Assembly (NCBI GenBank): GCA_964522665.1
Contig: CAZFVY010000059.1
Span: 1-40,984, forward strand
DNA length: 40,984 nt
Source of the DNA: CAZFVY01 sp964522665
Lineage (GTDB): Bacteria > Verrucomicrobiota > Verrucomicrobiia > Limisphaerales > CAZFVY01
Direction: 5' to 3'
Shown: positions 15,943 through 23,068 of the stretch, in pieces
Layout of the letters: each line of letters opens with the position of its first letter
How positions within the stretch are numbered: position 1 is the stretch's first letter
Notes under the pieces: generated by a model
What the model saw: the letters and a program-made list of their open reading frames with translations, nothing else
Databases searched by the model: none
Told to the model about the DNA's origin: nothing
Position numbers and translations under genes: made by a program

Positions 15943-16152
15943 CCGCCCGTCTGGCGCCTCTGTTCAAGGCCAGTTTTTCGGGTACAAGTTCCAGCCGTAA
16001 TCGTTGGAAGCCGCAGCGGTGAGCCGGCGCGGAATAGTGAGTTTAGCAGATCGCCGATGTTTCGGCGCCCGCGCGATGTTTACGGGACGATTGCAAACGC
16101 GAGTAACGGGCGTATGATTTTTCCGCGCCGCCGAATGGCCGCCTTTTTGAAT

Positions 16153-17562
16153 ATGAAAACACGAACAATTATTCTGGGAGTGGTAAGTTGGATCGCGGTG
16201 ACGGTCGCGGCGCGGGCCGCGGGGTTGTCCGAGGAGCAGAAGGCGTGGCTCGCGAAGGGCGAGCGCCATGAGAAAAAAGGGTGGATTTACCTGCATATCG
16301 AGGGCGCGCCGCGCGCGCGCGGGTTCCAGCACGGGTATTTGCTGGCGAAGGAGATCGCCGAGTCGCTCCGGGTGCGCCGGGTGATCTGGGCCTACGACAG
16401 CGGGATGGAGTGGACCTGGCTGGTCGAGAAGTCGAAGACGATGTTCACGCCCAAGGTCGATCCGGAAGACACGGCGGAGATCGACGGCATCGTCGAGGGT
16501 TTGCAGGCCGCGGGGGTGACGACCACGCGCGATGAATTGGTGGCGTATAACGGTTGGATGGATTTGGATTGGTATTGGTGGCCGGAGGAAAAGAAGAAGA
16601 TCAAATCGAACTCGCCAAACCCACCCAAACAGTCGTGCAGTTCGTTCATCGCGACCGGCAAGATGACCGCCGATGGCAACGTGGTCTTGGGCCATAACAC
16701 GATGGACACGTACAACGAGGCCGATTTCAACGTCGTGATCGACATCGTGCCGGAGAAAGGTCACCGCATCTTGATGCAGACGGCGCCAGGGTTGATCCAC
16801 AGCGGGACAGATTTCTTCGTGACCGACGCCGGTTTGGTGGGGTCGGAGACGACGCTGGGCGGGTTCGAGGGGTTTGATGAAAAGGGCGTGCCGGAGTTCG
16901 TTCGCATGCGTCGCGCGACCCAGGACGCCGGCTCGATCGAGGAATGGTGCGAGATTATGAAGCGCGGCAACAACGGCGGGTACGCGAACGCCTGGCTGCT
17001 CGGGGACGTGAATACCAAGGCGATCGCCCGGCTCGAGCTGGGGCTGAAATACATCGGCTACGAGAAGAAGACGGACGGCTTTTTCATTGGATCAAATGTC
17101 GCTGAAGATCAGAAGATTCTGCGTTTCGAGACTGACACGGAAGAGACCGACGTGCGCACTTCGTCCATCGCCCGCCGGGTCCGTTGGAAAAAGCTGATGG
17201 CGCAGAATACGGGCCGGATTAATCTGGGGCTGGCGAAACAATTTGAGGCGGACCATTACGACGCGTACCTGTTAAAGGATAACGCCAGCAGCCGTTCGCT
17301 CTGCGGGCATCAGGAGCTTGATCCGGCGTCCTTCGGGAAAGGGACGCCGTTCCGCCCCGCGGGCACCTATGACGGCAAGGTCGTCGATGCGACGCTGGCC
17401 AAGCAAATGGCGTTCGCGGCTCGCTGGGGTTCCGCCTGCGGGCGTGCGTTTGACGCGCCGAAGTTTCTGCAAGACCATCCGCAGTTCGACTGGATGACCG
17501 ACATTCTGAAGAGCCGGCCTTCCGAACCGTGGGCCGAGTTTCGGGCGGGCGAGATGAAGTAG
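16153..17562 (+). CDS. Exported Ntn-type acyltransferase/hydrolase (C45 / phospholipase B-like)
   Basis: The ATG at 16153 is chosen over upstream codons in the same frame because it gives a clean signal peptide (MKTRTIILGVVSWIAVTVAARAA). The product is then 469 residues. The key motif is QSCSSFIATG with Cys162, the expected autocleavage site and N-terminal nucleophile of C45-type Ntn hydrolases; GNVVLGHNTMD and the later NAWLLGDVNTKAIARLELG fit that fold. GAPRARGFQHGYLLA near the N-terminus is also typical of the C45/phospholipase B-like group. Members cleave amide bonds of acylated amino acids, penicillins or lipids; the substrate here is not predictable. It converges on glutamate dehydrogenase, 16 bp away. 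Confidence 0.82.
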   Translation: MKTRTIILGVVSWIAVTVAARAAGLSEEQKAWLAKGERHEKKGWIYLHIEGAPRARGFQHGYLLAKEIAESLRVRRVIWAYDSGMEWTWLVEKSKTMFTPKVDPEDTAEIDGIVEGLQAAGVTTTRDELVAYNGWMDLDWYWWPEEKKKIKSNSPNPPKQSCSSFIATGKMTADGNVVLGHNTMDTYNEADFNVVIDIVPEKGHRILMQTAPGLIHSGTDFFVTDAGLVGSETTLGGFEGFDEKGVPEFVRMRRATQDAGSIEEWCEIMKRGNNGGYANAWLLGDVNTKAIARLELGLKYIGYEKKTDGFFIGSNVAEDQKILRFETDTEETDVRTSSIARRVRWKKLMAQNTGRINLGLAKQFEADHYDAYLLKDNASSRSLCGHQELDPASFGKGTPFRPAGTYDGKVVDATLAKQMAFAARWGSACGRAFDAPKFLQDHPQFDWMTDILKSRPSEPWAEFRAGEMK

Positions 17563-17578
17563 GGCGTTTCGCGGCGCC

Positions 17579-18835
17579 TTACGGAAACAGCCCGCGGGTT
17601 CGCTTGGCTTCCTGGACGCGTTTGACGCCGAGGCTCAGGGCGGCCATGCGCATCGAGGTCTTTTGCTTGCGGCTGAGCGCGAGCGTTTGGGTGAAGGCGC
17701 CTTCGAGGATGCGGAACAGCTTATCGACCACCTCGGTTTCGGTCCAAAAAAAGCTCTGTAAATCCTGCACCCACTCAAAATAGGAGACGATGACGCCGCC
17801 GGCGTTGCAGAGAATGTCTGGAATTAGGAAAATCTCCGGGCGCTGATCGAGAATGACGTCCGCGGCGGGCGTGGTCGGGCCATTGGCGGCTTCGGCGAGA
17901 ATGCGGCATTGAATGCGCGCGGCGTTCAGTTCGGAAATCTGGCGTTCGAGCGCCGCGGGAACCAGGATGTCGCAGGGGGTGACCAAAAGCTGATCGTTGG
18001 AAATCGCCTCCGCGTCGGGGAACCCGGCCACCGTGCGAGTCTCGGCGACGTAAGCGTCGAGCTTTTGAAGATCGATCCCGCGAGCGTTGAAGAGGCCGCC
18101 GTTGGCGTCGCTGACGGCGATGATCTTGACGCCGTACTTGGCGAGTGAGAAGGCGGTGATCGAGCCGACGTTGCCGAAGCCCTGCACGACGGCGGTGGCG
18201 CCGTTGGACTCGAGGCCGATGGTGTCCATCGCGCGGTTGATGAGGTAGCCGACGCCGCGCCCGGTGGCCTCGCGCCGGCCGACCGAGCCGCCCAAGCCAA
18301 CCGGTTTGCCGGTGACAATGCTCGGCACGGTGTGGCCCATGTAGGCCGAATAGGTATCCATCATCCAGGCCATGACCTGCTCGTTGGTGCCGACGTCCGG
18401 CGCCATGACATCGACTTGAGGGCCGATGAACGGAATCATTTCCTGCGTGTAACGGCGGGTGAGGCGTTCCAATTCGGCGGCGCTCATCTGGTTTGGATTG
18501 CAGGTGATCCCGCCCTTGGCTCCGCCGTACGGGAGGCCGGTGAGCGCGCATTTCCAGCTCATCCACATCGCCAGGGCCGCGACTTCGCCGAGCGTCACGT
18601 CCGGGTGATAACGGAGGCCGCCTTTGGTCGGTCCCAAAGTCAGATGATGCTGCACTCGGAAGCCGGAAAATACCTGGACCGAGCCGTCGTCGCGCCTAAT
18701 GGGCAGCGCGACCGTCATTGAGCGTTTGGGGTATTTGAGCCGATCACGGTCGTTGAGCGGGATGTCGAGTCGATCGGCGACCAAGTCAAATTGTTGGCAC
18801 GCCATTTCGAACGTCGGGTGCGCGTAGATGTCCAT
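17579..18835 (-). CDS. gdhA: Glutamate dehydrogenase (Glu/Leu/Phe/Val dehydrogenase family)
   Basis: The enzyme interconverts glutamate and 2-oxoglutarate plus ammonia with NAD(P). The 418 residues match the small hexameric class. Substrate-pocket lysines are Lys71 (GPTKGGLRYH) and Lys95 (SWKCAL); the catalytic lysine is Lys107 in YGGAKGGI, and Asp147 lies in APDVGTNE. The Rossmann loop GFGNVG is at 219-224, with Asp243 in VSDANG after the second strand. TGRGV and the C-terminal NAGGVIVSYFEWVQ are also family hallmarks. The start is ATG at 18835. The gene stands alone on the minus strand, so catabolic or assimilatory direction and cofactor preference cannot be judged from context. Confidence 0.95.
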   Translation of the reverse strand: MDIYAHPTFEMACQQFDLVADRLDIPLNDRDRLKYPKRSMTVALPIRRDDGSVQVFSGFRVQHHLTLGPTKGGLRYHPDVTLGEVAALAMWMSWKCALTGLPYGGAKGGITCNPNQMSAAELERLTRRYTQEMIPFIGPQVDVMAPDVGTNEQVMAWMMDTYSAYMGHTVPSIVTGKPVGLGGSVGRREATGRGVGYLINRAMDTIGLESNGATAVVQGFGNVGSITAFSLAKYGVKIIAVSDANGGLFNARGIDLQKLDAYVAETRTVAGFPDAEAISNDQLLVTPCDILVPAALERQISELNAARIQCRILAEAANGPTTPAADVILDQRPEIFLIPDILCNAGGVIVSYFEWVQDLQSFFWTETEVVDKLFRILEGAFTQTLALSRKQKTSMRMAALSLGVKRVQEAKRTRGLFP

Positions 18836-18943
18836 GGGCCAAAATTAGCGCCAGATTCGGCGCGTGGCCAGAGTCAACCGATGGGTTTTGGCGCCGCGAT
18901 GATAATTTCCTCGCGATGTCTTGGCGGATCGATTCGCGCAATT

Positions 18944-18976
18944 AAAAAAGGGCTTGAGGCGGGAAACCTCAAGCCC
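18944..18976 (-). terminator. Intrinsic terminator of pilin-like gene 1
   Basis: On the minus strand, 24 nt after the pilin stop, GGGCTTGAGG (18976-18967) pairs perfectly with CCTCAAGCCC (18959-18950) around a 7-nt loop and is followed by six T (18949-18944). This is a textbook rho-independent terminator, and its stem is the same as that behind the second pilin copy. Confidence 0.93.
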
Positions 18977-18999
18977 GTGAGTTGCGCGGAATGAGCCGG

Positions 19000-19341
19000 T
19001 CAGAGCGTATGGCTCGCGACGGTGCAGGTCGGGTTCACGGCGACCGTCGTGGTGGCGTAGGTCCCGTTGGCGGGGCAGCCGGGCACTACGCCGCCTTTCA
19101 AGTAGGGCGCGACATCGGTGAGCGCGACGGCGTCGGTGTCCTGCTTCTTCAGCTCGAGGGCGAATTGGGCGATGGAGCCGGAGATCTGACGCAGGTTCTC
19201 GATGCAGGCGTTCTGTTGCGCCCGGCCGCGGGCCTTGACGAAGTTTGGCAGGGCGATCGCCGCGAGCAGGCCGATGATGGCCACCACGATCATGATTTCC
19301 ACCAGCGTGAACCCGAAGTTGCGCCTTGGATTGGTTTTCAT
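19000..19341 (-). CDS. Type IV pilin-like protein, copy 1
   Basis: The ATG at 19341 gives a 113-residue product with a 10-residue basic leader and prepilin cleavage site G|FTLVEIMIVVAIIGLLA, Glu at position 5 of the mature protein, then IALPNFVKARGRAQQNACIENL. The small C-terminal domain has a Cys pair (GCPANGTY ... PTCTV) that could form the pilin D-loop disulfide. An AAAGGT Shine-Dalgarno lies just upstream of this ATG, and the leader length fits; the frame also runs 26 codons further upstream, but that would give an unnatural leader. It is the tandem paralogue of 19742-20083 and probably a major or minor pilin of a type IV pilus or a pseudopilin. A sigma-54-type promoter and its own terminator flank it. 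Confidence 0.88.
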   Translation of the reverse strand: MKTNPRRNFGFTLVEIMIVVAIIGLLAAIALPNFVKARGRAQQNACIENLRQISGSIAQFALELKKQDTDAVALTDVAPYLKGGVVPGCPANGTYATTTVAVNPTCTVASHTL

Positions 19342-19454
19342 AGTTTTACCTTTTATGTTTTGAACGCACGGCGTGAACAGGGTGGCAGGCGGGTTATTAT
19401 AAGTGCGGTTCTGGTTCACTGATTGCCTGCCACTAACCGCGCGTGGTTACCCTA

Positions 19455-19472
19455 GAGCAGCCGGGATGCCAA
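19455..19472 (-). promoter_or_regulatory. Putative sigma-54 promoter of pilin-like gene 1
   Basis: Read on the minus strand, TTGGCATCCCGGCTGCTC has GG (19470-19469) and GC (19458-19457) with exactly 10 bases between, the -24/-12 layout of RpoN promoters. Initiation would fall near 19445, leaving a leader of about 100 nt. The site is conserved before copy 2. A TATAAT hexamer at 19401-19396 (minus) is also conserved but has no good -35 partner. Confidence 0.65.
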
Positions 19473-19685
19473 AGCGGATTTGGGCGAGTTCAAGTGACCC
19501 GAGCGACCTTACCGCTGAGCGCTGAGTGTGGGAGCCACCGGGACGCTGACGGCGATGAAGAATGGGAGTGAGGCGAGCGGATGGGATCGGCGACCGCGAC
19601 TTTCCGAGAGAAGGAGTGAGCGCTTGTCTGACGGCGGTTGTTCGGAGGGCGGAGCAGGCAATGAAGCGTAGCGGGCGAGGGCACG

Positions 19686-19719
19686 AAAAAGGGCTTGAGG
19701 CGGGAGGCCTCAAGCCCTT
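19686..19719 (-). terminator. Intrinsic terminator of pilin-like gene 2
   Basis: On the minus strand, 22 nt after the stop of copy 2, AAGGGCTTGAGGC pairs over 13 bp with GCCTCAAGCCCTT around a 5-nt loop, followed by a T-run (A's at 19686-19690 on the plus strand). The stem is nearly identical to that of the copy 1 terminator. Confidence 0.93.
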
Positions 19720-19741
19720 GGGGTGGGGGCAGGCAAGGAGT

Positions 19742-20083
19742 TTAGATCGTATGGCCGGAGACGGTGCAGGTCGGGCTGGTCGAGACCGTGGTCGTCGCGT
19801 AGGTGCCGTTCGCCGGGCAGGAAGGCATAACGCCGCCCTTCATGTAGGGGGCCACGTCGGTGAGGGCCACGGTGTCCGTGTCCTGTTTCTTCTGTTCGAG
19901 AGCGAATTGGGCGATGGAGCCTTCAATTTGATGAAGGTTGGCGATGCAAGCGTTCTGCTGCGCTTTGGTGCGGGCTTTCACAAAGTTCGGGATCGCGATG
20001 GCCGCCAGGAGGCCGATGATCGCCACGACGATCATGATTTCCACCAGTGTGAACCCAGCTTTGCGAGTGTTGTTCGTCTTCAT
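19742..20083 (-). CDS. Type IV pilin-like protein, copy 2
   Basis: This 113-residue paralogue of the gene at 19000-19341 has leader MKTNNTRKAG|FTLVEIMIVVAIIG, the same conserved PNFVKAR.KAQQNAC segment and the same Cys-bracketed tail (SCPANGTY ... PTCTV). Leader length and an AAAGG Shine-Dalgarno fix the ATG at 20083. Substitutions cluster in the surface-exposed C-terminal half, while the promoter, 5' leader and terminator are conserved, so the whole transcription unit of about 530 bp was duplicated. The likely destination is the inner membrane and then a pilus or pseudopilus, after cleavage by a PilD-type peptidase; none of the assembly genes is in this window. Confidence 0.88.
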   Translation of the reverse strand: MKTNNTRKAGFTLVEIMIVVAIIGLLAAIAIPNFVKARTKAQQNACIANLHQIEGSIAQFALEQKKQDTDTVALTDVAPYMKGGVMPSCPANGTYATTTVSTSPTCTVSGHTI

Positions 20084-20197
20084 ATTTTTGCCTTTGATTT
20101 TTCGGTCGCCCGGCGTGAACTGCGTGGCAGGCTGGTTATTATAAGTTCGGTTCTTGTTCACTGATTGCCTGCCACGAACCGTGCATGCTTAACCTTA

Positions 20198-20215
20198 TAG
20201 CAACCGGGATGCCAA
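20198..20215 (-). promoter_or_regulatory. Putative sigma-54 promoter of pilin-like gene 2
   Basis: On the minus strand TTGGCATCCCGGTTGCTA matches the RpoN consensus (TTGGCA, 5 nt, TTGCT) closely, with GG at 20213-20212 and GC at 20201-20200 separated by 10 bases. Type IV pilin genes in Pseudomonas, Geobacter and Myxococcus are RpoN-dependent, which supports the call. An enhancer-binding activator such as PilR would be needed, but no such gene is present here. Confidence 0.75.
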
Positions 20216-20342
20216 GGCCACCTTCTCCCCTTGCGGAGCCCCGCTCGGGGTCAGCCAACCTCGGGAGCAGGCGGGGCACTGACCGCAACGCTCGTATTTT
20301 GCGTGTGGAATTCAGTACCAAAGGCTTATGAATTATTCACCC

Positions 20343-20374
20343 GACTAAATTAGCATCGAAGCGATGAATTAGTC
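20343..20374. promoter_or_regulatory. Inverted repeat upstream of DAHP synthase
   Basis: GACTAA (20343-20348) and TTAGTC (20369-20374) flank CATCG (20354-20358) AAG CGATG (20362-20366), forming an interrupted palindrome of 32 nt. It could be an operator or a leader hairpin. No regulator is adjacent, so its role is inferred from position only. Confidence 0.4.
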
Positions 20375-20409
20375 TATGGGGTGTTTCCTCCAGGAAAAAC
20401 TGGCTTCAA

Positions 20410-20454
20410 GCGGTTGCAGAACTGCGATTTCGTTCAGTTCTGCGACGCAACCGC
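20410..20454 (+). promoter_or_regulatory. Long leader hairpin upstream of DAHP synthase
   Basis: GCGGTTGC+AGAACTG (20410-20424) pairs with CAGTTCT (20435-20441) and GCAACCGC (20447-20454): a 15-bp perfect stem interrupted by one 5-nt bulge (GCGAC), with a 10-nt loop. It lies about 95 nt upstream of the DAHP synthase start. There is no following T-run, so it is not a simple terminator. It may be a leader control element for aromatic amino acid synthesis or a small dispersed palindrome. Confidence 0.5.
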
Positions 20455-20476
20455 AAGAATTGTGGCTCATTCCGGA

Positions 20477-20504
20477 GGTTCCGATTGGTTCCGGAATGGT
20501 TCCG
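20477..20504 (+). repeat. Three direct repeats of GGTTCCG before DAHP synthase
   Basis: GGTTCCG occurs at 20477-20483, 20487-20493 and 20498-20504, spaced 10 and 11 bp apart, about one helical turn. Such phased repeats are typical of sites for a cooperatively binding regulator. They sit between the leader hairpin and the Shine-Dalgarno of DAHP synthase. Confidence 0.45.
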
Positions 20505-20549
20505 GCTTGGAACCCGCCAAAGTCGCGCGTACAGTGTGGGGAAAGAAAC

Positions 20550-21632
20550 ATGCGACCGACCCAGTATTTGCACGTTGAGAAGACGATCCGCCTGATCACG
20601 CCGTCCGCTTTAAAGGCGGAGTTGCCGATGACCGAGGCAATGAACCGAACGGTGGTCGAGGGCCGGGAAGTGGTTAAGCGCATCCTCCATCAGGAGGATC
20701 GGCGCCTGCTCGTGGTCATCGGCCCGTGCTCGATTCACAATATTGACGGGGCCCTCGAATACGCGCGCAAGCTCAATGACCTGCGCCGGGAGTTGAACGA
20801 CCAGCTTTACATATTAATGCGGGTCTATTTTGAGAAGCCGCGCACGACGATCGGCTGGAAGGGCCTGATCAACGACCCGCACCTGGATGGATCGTACGAT
20901 ATTGAGACGGGTTTGAAAACGGCCCGGCGGTTGCTCGTCGAAATCGCCGGGCTGGGCCTGCCGTCGGCCACGGAGTTCCTCGATCCGATCACCCCGCAAT
21001 ACCTGGCGGACCTGGTCTCGTGGGCGGCGATCGGCGCGCGGACGACCGAGTCGCAGACTCATCGGCAGATGGCCAGCGGGCTTTCCATGCCGGTTGGGTT
21101 CAAGAACGGCACCGACGGCGGCTTGCAGATCGCGCTGGACGCGATGGGCGCCGCGATGCATCCGCACAGTTTTCTGGGCATCGACCAGGATGGCATCACG
21201 AGCATCGTCCGCACGACGGGCAATCCCGACGGCCACATCGTGCTGCGCGGCGGCAGGCAGCATACGAACTACGATTCGGCCAGCATCGCCGCCGCCGCGG
21301 ACCAGTTGTCCAAGGCCGGCCTGCCGCGCGTCTTGATGGTCGATTGCAGTCATGCCAATTCCGGCAAACAGCACGCGCGGCAAGAGGACGTTTGGCAGAG
21401 CGTGGTCGCGCAGCGCGTCGCCGGCAACGCGGCGCTGATCGGCTTGATGGTGGAGAGTTACCTGCAACCGGGAAGTCAGCCGATCCCGACGGACCTGACG
21501 TCCGTCCGCTACGATGTTTCGGTGACCGACCCGTGCATCGGTTGGGATACCACCGAAAGAATGCTGCGATACGCGCATAAATTGATGGGCGGGACGGAGC
21601 GAATTCCGGCGCTTGCGCCCACGACCGCATAA
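20550..21632 (+). CDS. aroF: 3-deoxy-7-phosphoheptulonate (DAHP) synthase, class I
   Basis: This is the first enzyme of the shikimate pathway, condensing phosphoenolpyruvate and erythrose 4-phosphate. The ATG at 20550 has a GGGGA Shine-Dalgarno and gives 360 residues, matching E. coli AroF/G/H; the frame runs further upstream but through the leader hairpin. Metal ligands are Cys60 (IGPCSIH), His268 (DCSHANS), Glu302 (MVESYL) and Asp327 (VTDPCIGW). Substrate-binding segments MRVYFEKPRTTIGWKG (90-105), GFKNGTDG and RGGRQHTNYD are intact. The N-terminal arm that carries feedback inhibition in E. coli is present, but the effector amino acid cannot be read. The structured upstream region suggests regulated expression. 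The small membrane protein gene starts 5 bp downstream. Confidence 0.95.
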   Translation: MRPTQYLHVEKTIRLITPSALKAELPMTEAMNRTVVEGREVVKRILHQEDRRLLVVIGPCSIHNIDGALEYARKLNDLRRELNDQLYILMRVYFEKPRTTIGWKGLINDPHLDGSYDIETGLKTARRLLVEIAGLGLPSATEFLDPITPQYLADLVSWAAIGARTTESQTHRQMASGLSMPVGFKNGTDGGLQIALDAMGAAMHPHSFLGIDQDGITSIVRTTGNPDGHIVLRGGRQHTNYDSASIAAAADQLSKAGLPRVLMVDCSHANSGKQHARQEDVWQSVVAQRVAGNAALIGLMVESYLQPGSQPIPTDLTSVRYDVSVTDPCIGWDTTERMLRYAHKLMGGTERIPALAPTTA

Positions 21633-21637
21633 CGATT

Positions 21638-21997
21638 GTGATCGCTGGCAAAAAATGGGGTTTCAGTCTTTTGCTCGGCGTCGTCTATCTCGGGGTCTTT
21701 CATGTCTGGCTTAGGTCCGATCGCGGAGGGATCCTCGTCAGCGGACTGGCCGCGACGGTTGGCTTGACGGTCGCCTGGGCGCGCGCGGCCCGGAATGGTT
21801 ACTTCGTCAACGTTTGGGACCGTTGGGCGCACGCCGCGGTGATCGCTGACATATTTGTCGAAGCGACGCTGGTCCGATTTCACGAGGGGTACAGCTTTTA
21901 CCTGTGCGCGGCGGCGTTTGCCGTGGTGGTGGGTGGGTATCGCGCCTGGGCGCTCGCCCGACGGCGCGCGCTTACCCTGGGAACCTCTTTACGCTGA
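21638..21997 (+). CDS. Small multi-pass membrane protein, unknown function
   Basis: The 119-residue product has about four hydrophobic segments (near 8-25, 31-48, 62-80 and 86-104) with basic residues between and at the end (ALARRRAL). No family is recognised. It begins with GTG 5 bp after the DAHP synthase stop, so it is probably co-transcribed with it. Its last 9 bp overlap the tail of the convergent acetyltransferase gene. The clear hydrophobic periodicity makes it likely to be real, though the start codon could lie slightly downstream. Confidence 0.6.
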   Translation: MIAGKKWGFSLLLGVVYLGVFHVWLRSDRGGILVSGLAATVGLTVAWARAARNGYFVNVWDRWAHAAVIADIFVEATLVRFHEGYSFYLCAAAFAVVVGGYRAWALARRRALTLGTSLR

Positions 21998-22507
21998 CGG
22001 CGTCACCGGAGCGGGTCCGAGCAGCAATTCCAGGTAGAGCAAATCGAGGCGCCGGCCGAATTTGTAGCCGACCTCTTTGAACCGGCCGACCTCCTCGAAG
22101 CCGAAGGCGCGGTGCAAGCGAATGCTCGCTTCATTCGCCGGGTCGATTCCCGCCAGCACCGCCCGCAGATCAAGCCGACGGGCGGCGTCCACCACGCGCG
22201 ACAAGAGCAGCTTTCCGATACCCTGCCGACGGTAGGCCGCGGTGACGCAAATCGTGTCGTCAGCCGTGTTGCGGAACGCCGGGCGGTCGTGGTAGCGGTT
22301 GAGCGCGCCCCAGCCGACGATTCGCCCAGCGCCGGTCGCCGCGACAAAGATCGGTGAATTGCTCGCGACGTGATCGCGGAACCATTCGGCGCACTCGACC
22401 ACCGTTAGCGGCTCGATCCGCGGCGCCGCGGTGGTGGTCAGGATGATCTCGTTATGAATATCAAGAATCGCCCAGAGGTCGTCCTTGGTGGCGAGCCGGG
22501 TGGTCAT
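21989..22507 (-). CDS. GNAT family N-acetyltransferase (phosphinothricin acetyltransferase-like), copy 1
   Basis: This 172-residue cytoplasmic enzyme would transfer acetyl from acetyl-CoA to an amine. The acetyl-CoA pyrophosphate loop is Arg93-Arg94-Gln-Gly-Ile-Gly (RRQGIGKLLL). The phosphinothricin/methionine-sulfoximine acetyltransferase pattern is clear: ILDIHNE near the N-terminus, VGWGALNRYHDRPAF, and the terminal IRLHRAFGFEEVGRFKEVGYKFGR. Relatives detoxify amino-acid analogues such as phosphinothricin or methionine sulfoximine. It is a tandem paralogue of 22577-23068, 69 bp upstream, and both probably follow ribulokinase in one transcript. The gene overlaps the convergent membrane-protein gene by 9 bp. 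Confidence 0.9.
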   Translation of the reverse strand: MTTRLATKDDLWAILDIHNEIILTTTAAPRIEPLTVVECAEWFRDHVASNSPIFVAATGAGRIVGWGALNRYHDRPAFRNTADDTICVTAAYRRQGIGKLLLSRVVDAARRLDLRAVLAGIDPANEASIRLHRAFGFEEVGRFKEVGYKFGRRLDLLYLELLLGPAPVTPSA

Positions 22508-22576
22508 TCGCGACGCGAAGTTGTGTATGGGCGCGGCGGGCGATCGGCCGGGGAGAAGCAGCCGATTTACGGGGCG

Positions 22577-23068
22577 TCAAAAGAGCCGTTCCATGTAGAT
22601 GACGTCCAGCCAACGCCCGAATTTGAAGCCGACCTGCTTGAAATGCGCCACTTTTTCGAATCCGAATCGGGCGTGCAATCGCACGCTGACATCGTTTTCC
22701 GAATCGATTCCGGCCAGGATCGCGTGCAGGCCGAGGGTCTGCGCCGCATCGATCAACGGCGCCACGAGCAATTTCCCGACGCCGCGCCCGCGCTGGTCCG
22801 CGGCGACATAGACCGAGTTCTCCGAGGTGAAGCGGTAGCCCATGCGCTCGTGGTATCGGTTCAGTGAACTCCACCCGACGACGCGTCCGGCCTCGTCCTC
22901 CGCGATGAAGACCGGGTAGTTGTGCTTAACGTGATCCTCGAACCACGCGGCGCGATGCGCCAGGGTGCGCGGCTCGTAGTCATACGTGGCGGTGGTGTGC
23001 AGGACCGCGTCGTTGTAGATGTCGAGAATCGCGGGAAGGTCGTCGGTGGTCGCGGCGCGCGTTTTCAT
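22577..23068 (-). CDS. GNAT family N-acetyltransferase (phosphinothricin acetyltransferase-like), copy 2
   Basis: The 163-residue paralogue of the neighbouring acetyltransferase carries the acetyl-CoA loop QRGRGVGKLL (about 92-101) and the family segments ILDIYNDAV, WSSLNRYHERMGYRFT and VRLHARFGFEKVAHFKQVGFKFGRWLDV. The two copies are diverged enough that their substrates may differ. The ATG at 23068 overlaps the ribulokinase stop in an ATGA, so translation is probably coupled to araB. Coupling a sugar kinase with amine acetyltransferases has no obvious metabolic logic and may only reflect operon drift. Confidence 0.92.
   Translation of the reverse strand: MKTRAATTDDLPAILDIYNDAVLHTTATYDYEPRTLAHRAAWFEDHVKHNYPVFIAEDEAGRVVGWSSLNRYHERMGYRFTSENSVYVAADQRGRGVGKLLVAPLIDAAQTLGLHAILAGIDSENDVSVRLHARFGFEKVAHFKQVGFKFGRWLDVIYMERLF

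Noticed and set aside
19396..19401. TATAAT on the minus strand upstream of pilin copy 1 (also conserved at copy 2) as a sigma-70 promoter
   Set aside because: No -35 hexamer at suitable spacing; conservation is explained by duplication of the whole cassette, and the -24/-12 site is a better match.
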